This document shows, piece by piece, positions 55,629 to 64,000 of a stretch of DNA of 64,000 nt. Position numbers and translations under genes: made by a program. The notes under the pieces were generated by a model. The model had not been told where the DNA came from. It saw only the letters and a list, made by a program, of their open reading frames with translations, and searched no databases. How positions within the stretch are numbered: the first letter of the stretch is position 1; the number at the start of each line of letters is the position of its first letter. The stretch lies in the NCBI RefSeq assembly GCF_052857255.1, contig NC_135498.1, forward strand, positions 162,560,124 through 162,624,123. Direction: 5' to 3'. The DNA is from Amblyomma americanum (Eukaryota > Arthropoda > Arachnida > Ixodida > Ixodidae).

Positions 55629-58600
55629 GTAAGCCTCATTTTCGACAATGGCTAACATAATATGTGTAATAACACGCAAACAAATTTGGGAAATTTAAGA
55701 AATATAAGGCAGTGTAATCGAAATACTGTAGGTAACGGTTCATTCTTCTGATGAAAAGCAAAATCTTTCTTTCATCATGTTTCCATCGATCGCATTTACA
55801 AGCTAAGGTTACCATATATAAAAACTAATAACGAACGTTTTTGACCGTAGCAAAAACGTTAGTAGAAAAAAATTCAAGACTGCCCTCAGGTGATGTCTGG
55901 GTACTTTTATCGTCATAGTGAAATCTGATATTTCAAGAAAAAATGGCGTTCATAAATTGTTTCCAGCTCAACAATGATTTTGTCCAGAATGTTTGGGTAT
56001 CTGATGTGCGAATGTAGGTGCGTGGCACGAATTACCTTGCTTTTTCACTTCGTAAAACATAGGCGCAGATGCCTTACGACGAGGTTCGTCGCCTCGTCTT
56101 CTAGTTCCGCCACTGCGGCGACCCCTGCTGTTCTGAAGACTGTCGAAGCAAGAAGACACTTCCTGTTGAAGGCGTCGAGAGAACTTGCAGCACTCGAGAA
56201 AAGTGCAGCAGAGGGCCGGGCCAGAAACTAGCTGATGCCAGATGTATGCTTTTACCGTAACCTATGTATGCCTAGGGCAACTGTGCTCAAGTGTAAAATC
56301 TCGAGAACATTCTTGTTCCAATCTTCTATTAAACGAAAGCACAAATATTGAAGCAAAAGGATAAAGGGCATTAAATACACCAGAGAATAATCCTGCGAAA
56401 TAAATATTCCGCTTCCATCAGCACCTTGCAGGACTGCGGAACTAATCGCTGGTTTGAGGCGAACTGTGTCAATGAAGGCGCGCCGGGAGGAGGATGTTAC
56501 CGTGGTAATGCGTTTTAATCGAAACTGGCCAGTTATAGTTCCTGTTCTCTCACAAGAAGTCATGAAAAAAGCACATAAAAATGCGAACGACGGTTCGCAA
56601 TTTGCTTGTTGTTATTATTGAGTGATTTTTTTTATTTAATGAGCAGATATTCTTGATTTCAGTGTGAAAGATTGGAATGTATGCTGTGGAACGCATGTGG
56701 TTGAAGGGTCAAGGATAATTTCCACTCTTCTGGGCCTTTAAAGGAGAACTTGATGCGAAGTAAACGCCAGTTTTTCTATCTCGCATCCTTCAGTATGTGG
56801 CCCCCGTGCAGCGACTGTGAGTCACACAGAACGAATTCAAAAGCTTTATAATTAGCTCTGTGTCCCTGTGCTTCTGTCGGCCTTCTTTCGCGCGTGCTTG
56901 GTAATTGGCAAGATTCCTTATGAACCGACCGAAATTTCAAGTATTATGTCGACTGTGCAATGCAGCAATTAAGTCGTGGTCTCATGAATTTTCGCATCCT
57001 GATTTTCACCTGCCCATGATAAGATAGCGTCCCAAAATAGATTTTAACAATAAGTAAGCTTGATTAGAAGTTAATTTTTACATAAAGCACGATAGCCTGG
57101 TATCTTGATAAACCAAAAAAGAGTAATCTGTAGCATAAATACAGCCGTAGCTTTATAGTTCCCAGTTTTGTGTTCAACCAAGTGCAAGAACGAAAACTGT
57201 TCAAACTTAACAGTTCATGTCGGAGCCGATACTAAGCAGAACTGAAGCCTGAAAGGAAGCGGCAACTTTTTAGCGAGGCACGTTTAACGACATCACGATC
57301 AAAACTGTTGTTTACTTCTTTCGGGCCTAGAAATTTCGCGACTCGCTTGCAGGATGTGCACTAGTGTCATTCCTGATGTTTTAGCCTTACATAAACTCAG
57401 TTAGCAGCTGTGATTCTGGCACGGACACAGCCATAAAGTTCGCCAATGCTATAAAGCAATAAAAATGTTAATATTGATTTAGATACATGAAACTTTCTGT
57501 AAGACGGCGCTCGCAGCCAAGTACGCCGTTCATCGATGCACCTCAGGAGGAGGTCAGCACCATCACTGCTGTCAACGGCGCCCAACATATAGTATTTATT
57601 GCAAGCTTAAAAGATGTAGACAAGCAGGATTTTTCCGATAACCCATTAAAATCATCTCTGGATAAATTATTTGTTTGATAAATTGAGTATTACCGAGAGT
57701 CATTTGAAGCGCAATCGCTTACGTAGTGTGTACGAGTACGTTCGCGTTGACAGAGAAATTGTAACTGTCCAGAAAAATCCTATAGTATGGTAGGGGCATT
57801 TCGATTCCAATTTACCGATCTACCGGTTGTGAGGGAGAGAACCTTGCTCGTTTAGACAAATCGAGAGTGCCATTGTTCATAATGCAAGCACACAAAGCAG
57901 TTCTGCTCAACAATTTCGTCGTGAAGAAGTTGGCCAGAGAGGATTTTCATTCTGCCTGGGCGCCTTTATTCGACTTTATACGCTCATAGCTTGATATACT
58001 CATGCGTGAGTTCACCGCAGCGGTGGCCAAGTGGTTGAGCATCCGCCTCGTATGCGGGAGGTGCGGGGTTCGATCCCCAGTGCCGCCGGGTACCCACCGG
58101 TGATACAATGGGTACAAGCTTTCCCCTGGTCTGGTGCTCGGCTTATTTTAGGGTGAAATGCTTGGGAAATGGGTCTTTGACCCCACCTTGAGAAAAAGCA
58201 AAATACCTTGTGACATGGCGCTCTTTGGCCATAGCTGCCCCTGCATTTCAGTATGGAACTCATAATGCGTGAGTTCCACAGTAAAATTGCAAATGTTGTT
58301 CGCTTGGTGATATTATTCTTCAGAAGTCCATTTTTATCAATTTCTACTTTCTCACGTGACCAAGGCTTCCACAGAACAAAAAGTAAGGATTTTTAAATCA
58401 CCAGTATGAAGGGGACTTCTTCATTGATGCCGATTGATTTCGGCACACTTAAAAGTGGATTTCTTCTTCCGCGGCGTACGTTAATTTTGGTTTGGGCGCA
58501 CCACCACAGGTCATTTGTGCAGTGAATGCGCCGTTACTGCTGTCTTCCTCACTTATTTCCAATAAACAATCCTGCCAGACGCGTGCAGTAACCTTCACTC

Positions 58601-58726
58601 TAAACACCAATGCGCAGGTTTGTACAATCTGCGGTCAGCGGCTTGTACCGAGCCGCCGTGAACTGTCGTCCCATTTTTTACTGCCTATCACAGAATGACT
58701 TTTGCTTTGCTTCTTCTTTACCACAG
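55629..58726 (+). other. Intron of the TIL gene
   Basis: A 3.1-kb GT-AG intron in phase 1. It contains the tRNA-SINE at 58014-58263; I saw no extra exon in it that would keep the Cys pattern. The small frames at 57487-57678 and 55974-56231 lack a domain. Confidence 0.6.
58014..58263 (+). repeat. tRNA-SINE type 3 with 12-bp target duplication
   Basis: A tRNA-like head with A box (GTGGCCAAGTGGTTGAGC) and B box (GGGGTTCGATCCCC), then a body unrelated to the other SINEs (GGGTACCCACCGGTGATAC, CTGGTCTGGTGCTCGG, GACCCCACCTTGAG). Identical 12-mers ATGCGTGAGTTC flank it at 58002-58013 and 58264-58275. It lies in the TIL intron. Confidence 0.88.
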
Positions 58727-58941
58727 CATGCCGCCATGATGAAAAATGGTCCTTCTGCCCTCGTGAGGGGACCCCCAACGACGACTTGTGCCCAGGCTTG
58801 TGGACGAGGACGTGCGCCTGGCTAAGTATACAATGCGGATGCCTAAAGGGAACATACCGACACGATAACGGGAGTTGTGTGCCTCGCAATCAATGTTATA
58901 CAAGTATGCACCTAACCTTATCAGTTTATTTCCTTCAGTAG
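58727..58941 (+). CDS. Secreted TIL-domain protein, exon 2 (protease-inhibitor-like domain)
   Basis: Starts after the acceptor TTCTTTACCACAG at 58726. It encodes eight cysteines with spacing C-x8-C-x10-C-x7-C-x6-C-x1-C-x11-C-x5-C, including the CGC pair and the G-x-Y-R...G-x-CVP-x-x-QC end typical of trypsin-inhibitor-like (TIL) domains. Classic TIL domains have ten cysteines, so one disulfide is missing or replaced. Such proteins are abundant in tick saliva and haemolymph and usually inhibit serine proteases. The frame ends at TAG 58939-58941 after a hydrophobic tail (LTLSVYFLQ). A GTATGC donor-like site at about 58913 could instead lead to a third exon, so the C-terminus is uncertain. Confidence 0.72.
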
Positions 58942-58944
58942 CTC

Positions 58945-61030
58945 TTCAGAAACGTGGCAACGAGGAAATACGCAGCAGAAAATGGCCCATAAATTTGAGC
59001 ATGTATGCACGCCCGTTGGCGTAGATTTTGGATGAACGATAGTTAAACTTGGCCAAAATGAAAAATTGTTGATAAATGCTGGATTCTCTGTAGTGTTACT
59101 GTGGCTATTACGCTCTCAACATTTTTTGGTGCCAGGGGAAAATGACGTTCGCATTAAGTTCTTTCTCAACTGGGGGCTGGGACAATTCTCAAGAGCTTTG
59201 TTGTAACAGTTGAGGTAAAACTCCAATATTTTTCCACGCGACCAAAGTGGTTTCTGTTTTTTTATGCCCTTACTATTTGGTCTCTCATCGGGGTCAGCAG
59301 CTTATGAAAAATAAGGAAGCAGTCATAGACATTAATTACAGAGCAGAAAATAAACACAGATGCTTTTGTGCGCCTGTTGGTTTTTAACGCAATAGGCTTT
59401 CGTTCTGCGTAAAATCCAGCGTCGTCGCCGTCATCGGCGGCAACAATGCTGGGCTCGAAAAAGCAGGTAGCCTACCAGCCACTTCGGTGACGTGATCTTG
59501 TGGCGGCATCAAAACTTGCTGACCCTGGCAACTGGCCCAACGGATCGTGAACGAACGGCTCGCCGTGGCAGATGGCAGTTTAATTGAAGATCGGTCGGGA
59601 GAGGTTGGTCAGGAAACCTGGGCCTCAGAAACCCCACCGGTTTCTGGTATTGAAACAGCCCCCTGGCTGGGCAGCGGCGTATGGCTTAAAAACTGCACCA
59701 CGGCGGCAGGAGCAGCATGAAGACTCCCAGCGATCAATGAATCTAGGTTGCAGAATGACCAATTGAACAAATATGGGCATAAACCCAACAACGCTATCTC
59801 GTCATACTCTTTAGACGGAGCTTAAGAGTCCCTCCTCCTCCCCAGCTGTTTTTAATCCGTTCGTCGGCTTTATAACCTCAGCACGTTTCTAGGTTTGTTC
59901 CTTTCCTGTTTCCTCGTCGCGTACTCACCAACGCGTGGACGCCCATTGGCAGACTTGATTTCCGGCACAATTTCCGGCACATCCGGCCTTCTTGTGTGTG
60001 GTCTGTCGTTTATACTGCCCTGCTTCTTACCGTTGTCTTCTCCCTTAACGGGATACATCCCGCAACATGAAATTCTTGTGAAGTTTATTTTAGCTACTGC
60101 AAACGTCCTTTCTTGTTGAACTTCTGCAAACGGACACGACCCACACATGTGTTCCTCACCTGCCACCCAATTCTCTCCACACCTGGAAAGGATCTGCGCA
60201 ACACTATTTTCTACGCTTAGTTTCAAGTCGAATGGAGCTGCATTGCTTGTTTATTTGAAAACGAAATGGACCTAAAAATGTCTCTTCGATATGCTTTTCG
60301 TTTGTCACACAACTTTTGCTATTTGTTAGCAGGTCAGTAGTTTATTTTTTTTACATACCTTTAAGGGCTCTAAGCATTTCAGAAAGAAGTGGAGTTGTAT
60401 TCCATACTTTTACAGTAAATATGGAACAAAAAAAAAGTACCACGGGCGGCGTTCGTGAAAAAGGCGCCGTAAAGGATTGGCGACTGTGGAGGCAGGCAGG
60501 CAGCTGGATTCCATGCTTGTTTTTGATGGAACAATGATGCTGTTAATGCGACAAGTTGGAGTGTTAACTTACTGTTTATGATAAATTATAGAAAATGTAC
60601 ATGAATGTGGTGCACAGATGTTTGTTTAGAAAGGAATAAAGCTATAGTATTTTATGAAACAAACAGACACGGCAGCACTCTCGGTGGGGTACGGATGGTC
60701 AGACAGGTGGACTACGTTTAGCGTAGACGGGATGGTGGATGAACGCGAATAATTAGAACGCATAAAATGACCAACATTGCTCTGGGAAGTTATGTGATCA
60801 ATGTGAACAAAGTGCCATATAACACGGGCATATTCTAATTTGGACGAGCCAGTATAACTTATTAAGTAAGATTACGTAAAATCTACGCTGACGAAAAGGT
60901 AAATCTTAAATCATCCTATGTTCTGTTAGCTTAATTAGGGACATATTTAACATTATTGTCGAAGAAAGAATATTAGAGATGGGAAAACCGAAATATTTTA
61001 GAAGAGCTAACAGGCGACAAACAATGGCGT
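58945..61030. other. No gene recognised
   Basis: Only short frames without motifs. The reverse frame at 59870-60226 (118 codons) has scattered Cys but no family pattern that I know. Confidence 0.4.
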
Positions 61031-61035
61031 AATAG

Positions 61036-61262
61036 GCTGCCGTGGTGGCTCAGTGGTTATGGCGCTCGGGTGCTGACCCGAAAGACGCGGGTTCGATCTC
61101 GGCCGCGGCTGTCGAATTTTGGTGCAGGCGAAATTCTAGACGTCCGTGTGCTGTGCGACGTCAGTGCACATTAAAGAACCCCAGGTGGTCTAAATTTCCG
61201 GAGCCTTTCACTACGGCGTCCCTCACAGCCTGAATCGCTTTTGGACGTTAAACCCGATAACA
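61036..61262 (+). repeat. tRNA-SINE type 2, complete, forward
   Basis: A box GGTGGCTCAGTGGTTATGG and B box GGGTTCGATCTCGG, followed by TCGAATTTTGGTGCAGGC, CGTCCGTGTGCTGTGCGACG, ACCCCAGGTGGTC, TTCACTACGGCGTCC and GGACGTTAAACCC. This is the clearest forward copy of the type. Confidence 0.88.
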
Positions 61263-61264
61263 TG

Positions 61265-61690
61265 TTTCGAACGTGTGCTCGTTAGAAGTTATATAATTGG
61301 TTCGATTTATTTATTTGTCGCTTTATTTATTTGTGCAACGAAGTTGCGGATAAAATTACAACGCAGCATAATTTAACATCATTTAACAACAGAAAAAATA
61401 TTACAGCAATGAAACATAGTTTTCGTTCATCATTGTGGACACGACTGATTGGAGCAACTTAATCCACTCAGTTATTGGCTCCTGGAAAAACTGCTTTTGT
61501 AATAAATATCTTTTGCTTTTTATTTCTTGTACTTTGTAAGTGTGGTCCCTTACTTCTAAATTGTGGTCTGGAGGGAACAAATAGAGTGAAAAATGTTATG
61601 AGGGAATTTGTATAAGTTGGTATCTGCGTTTGTGAAGTCTGTCTCATTCTTACGAATTCTTCGCTAATGATACACTGAGATTGCTGATGT
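61265..61690. other. AT-rich 3' region, possibly the tail of the following LINE
   Basis: TTTATTTATTTG-type tracts at 61305-61335 may be the 3' end of the reverse-strand LINE that follows. No coding. Confidence 0.35.
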
Positions 61691-63800
61691 AGTTATTCAA
61701 AACAAAATGGAATGCTCAATTTTTAAAAATAATATCAGCACCAGTTTTACATTTAGTGTTCCACACCGTACATGTGTACTCTTGTATAGGCTTTATATTG
61801 ATTTTATGTAGCAACTGTTTAGTTTTTAAAGGGAAATACTTGGTTTTTCGGCGCGGAAAGCCCGAAACACGACATGTTTTTGCAGTTATGCAGTTAACAT
61901 GCCTGTGCCAAAATTGTTCAATGAATAAATAGACCTCAAGATATTTGTATTCAGAATTGGACAAGGAATTTAAAGTACCAATGCTATAGTGAAAATTATG
62001 GGGCGAATTTTTTTTAACAGATATGAACACGTTTTTGGAGATTAATATTCAAACCCCGTTTTCCACCCCAGTCAACAATCCTTCCAACGTCACACTGCAA
62101 AGCATCGCATTCAGCAGCATTGGCAACAGTTCTGTATAAAACACACTCATTAGCGGATAGTCTCCAAGATGACAACCAGTAAAAATGTCATTTATGATGG
62201 TTAGAAACAGCAGCGGCCCCAGAACAGACCCTCGGAGAACATTAGAAATCACAACAGCTTCGTCAGAAATTTGACCACCAACCACCACTCTTAGAGTTCT
62301 TATATAAAAGTATGTTTTGGTCGATGCTATTGTTTTACTGTAAATGTGGTAAGATATTTTTTAACAATCAAGCATTAAATACAACGTCAAACGCCTGTTT
62401 AAATTGAGAAACAAGCAATCAAAAGAAAATCTTGTTTACAGTGAACAAGCAGTATCATAAACGAGTTCAGATAAATGTGGGGCTCAGGAAAATTCACTAC
62501 AGAAGACATGCTGCTTAAAATTGATTAAAGAAAACCTGTGAAGATGATGTGCAATATTTCTAAATAAAAATGCATGCCCTATAACCTTGCAAACTTCACT
62601 TGTGAGAGATACCGGGTGAAAATTTGACGCAAAATTATAGGGCCCCGGTTTATGAATATGCACAACGTGAGCCATTTTTCATTCAAGGAGAAAATCATTG
62701 TCTTCATTTTATTTTAAAAAATAAGATAAAGATATTTTTCCAGTGAGCCTCCACAATACGAAAGCAACGCATTTGATAATCCGTCAGGTCCGGGACCTTG
62801 GAAAATTGCAGTCTTTTTAAGTAAAAACATAATGCCTCACTGGCCAAAAATGTCATCCACAGGCTCAACGCAGCATACACTAAGCTATGCAGTGTCAAGG
62901 AAGCCAACATGACAAGAAAACACAGAGCTAAGGAATGCACTCGAGCCATTTGCTTTGCAGAGATTGTCACAAACTTCAAGACCGTCATGTAGAAGCGGCA
63001 GGATAGGCAGGTCATCCTTTCCATTTCGTTTAAAAACGTGCCGTAATTTTTCTGGCATTTTCGAGTACTGGAGTGAAAGGAAGAAAATATACATTCTTTG
63101 CTTGAGCCGCCAATATTTTCGGTTATTTTGTCAATTCGCTGAAGCATATCTCTACGTCTCTGTGAAAGATTCCTTCTAAAAGCTATCTATGATTGTTTTC
63201 TTTGGATAGCTTTAACTTACGCCTCTTCGTAAAACCAGGGCTGACTTCTGCTCCTCTGTTAAAAAGAAAATATTTGAGCCATTTTTTCAATATTTAGGCG
63301 AAATATTTGGATTCACGGTAATTCCGGAGAAAAAAAAATGAGAAGCTCGCATACAATCAACGAATATGCTGCCTGTGTCACGTTCCAGATCTGGGTTTTA
63401 AAGAAGCTATTAGTAAAACAAAGAAGCTTAATTCTGCAAGAAACTAATAATCTGCAGTCATTCTGTGCGTTGTTAAAGAAAGAAATGGATTCGATAAAAT
63501 CAATAGTATGCGAATGAATTATGTACTCAAGTATTTTACTTCGAACAAGTTAATAGCATGGACCGGTAATTACTTAAGTATAGATGTCACCCGAATTCTG
63601 AACTAGAATCGCCTTTTCCACCTTCCAATATTTCGGCAAGCCAGAAAACTGTAATGACTGTGCAGAATTTTTTAATAGAATTATGCAGCAATACACTTCA
63701 TTGTACATTACTATATTTTGCTCAGTAGAATTTGGGTCCAAACAAAAAGAACAATTATATCGCTTTTTAGTTTTCAAGCCCCAACCGTCTGTGCAAAGAC
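61690..63800 (-). mobile_element. Decayed CR1-like LINE, reverse
   Basis: Reverse-strand RT pieces in order. First, an N-terminal region at 63147-62704. Then VVHIHKPGP and FHPVSLTSEVCKVI at 62675-62484, the strand that precedes the first catalytic Asp. Then GSVLGPLLFLTIINDIF at 62288-62049, the motif before the active site. Last, the post-palm YLEVYLFIEQFWHRHVNCI, ...TCRVSGFPRRK and IKPIQEYTCTVW at 62030-61716. The order and motif style fit the CR1/L2 type with no RNase H. The active-site box itself is not readable, and there are many stops. The 5' end beyond 63800 is not visible. Confidence 0.68.
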
Positions 63801-64000
63801 AGGACCCACAGGCTACAAATTTGCGTTTGACAAAACTGGAACCACCGCGGAAATAAATTGGTGACTGAGGACTAAACAGTGTCCTTCAATATATCACAGC
63901 GCCCGTGAGGTGGCACACGTGCATCACACTGAATTAGCTAGAGCAGTTCGTTTTTAGTACCAATCACAACAGACCCTGGATTGGAACCGACCCTATTTAT

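Noticed and set aside
58014..58090. Possible functional tRNA gene
   Set aside because: It has A and B boxes but continues into a SINE body and is flanked by a target duplication.
59870..60226. 118-codon reverse frame with several Cys
   Set aside because: The cysteine spacing fits no family known to me and no splice or promoter signals support it.

Overview
This is a eukaryotic, almost certainly arthropod, genomic window dominated by transposable elements. The best fit is a hard tick (Ixodidae, probably a metastriate genus). The reasons are repeated tRNA-derived SINEs of the type known from ticks (Ruka-like), endonuclease-positive Penelope-like elements (PLEs), several I/Jockey-like LINE families with an RNase H domain, a Gypsy LTR element, long low-complexity tracts, and one small secreted TIL-domain inhibitor gene of the kind expanded in ticks. 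The species assignment is inference. There is no bacterial gene organisation, rRNA, intact tRNA or CRISPR.

Layout. 1-8.2 kb: a PLE cluster. A reverse-strand 5'-truncated copy is fused head-to-head to a forward 5'-truncated copy, followed in tandem by a near-complete forward copy. That last copy appears bicistronic: an intact SGNH/GDSL hydrolase ORF, then a decayed RT + GIY-YIG ORF. 8.3-8.6 kb: an inverted pair of PLE 3' tails from a second family, then (TA)n and (GA)n. 9-14.6 kb: two decayed forward LINEs. 16-18.8 kb: SINE pieces and a 12-bp CACGTG array. 19-22.2 kb: a reverse-strand pseudogene of a transposon-like protein family. 22.3-28.0 kb: a chromodomain exon split by a complete LINE with intact ORF1 and ORF2 and a 13-bp target-site duplication. 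28.4-34.6 kb: LINE and PLE fragments, SINEs, and a long foldback element carrying a nested SINE. 34.6-40.8 kb: mostly featureless, with one promoter-like GC-rich patch. 40.8-46.9 kb: LINE fragments around a cold-shock-domain fragment. 49.0-54.9 kb: a decayed Gypsy element with two LTRs, one of them disrupted by LINE sequence. 55.6-58.9 kb: the two-exon TIL gene, with a SINE in its intron. 61-63.8 kb: one more SINE and a decayed CR1-like LINE.

The only host-type genes I can support are the TIL inhibitor (apparently intact), the chromodomain exon (split by a LINE), the transposon-like pseudogene and the cold-shock fragment. The intact reading frames are the SGNH ORF, the two ORFs of the 22.7-28.0 kb LINE, and the TIL exons. 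Most other long ORFs are fragments of decayed retroelements.

The most interesting signals are: (1) a PLE with an SGNH hydrolase ORF upstream of its polymerase; (2) a small stem-loop near the 3' end of three different PLE families, whose stem differs in sequence but still pairs, resembling the hammerhead ribozyme stem II/GAAA region; (3) a chromodomain exon whose reading frame is restored when the LINE and one copy of its target duplication are removed; (4) a foldback element with about 235-bp arms and a nested SINE.
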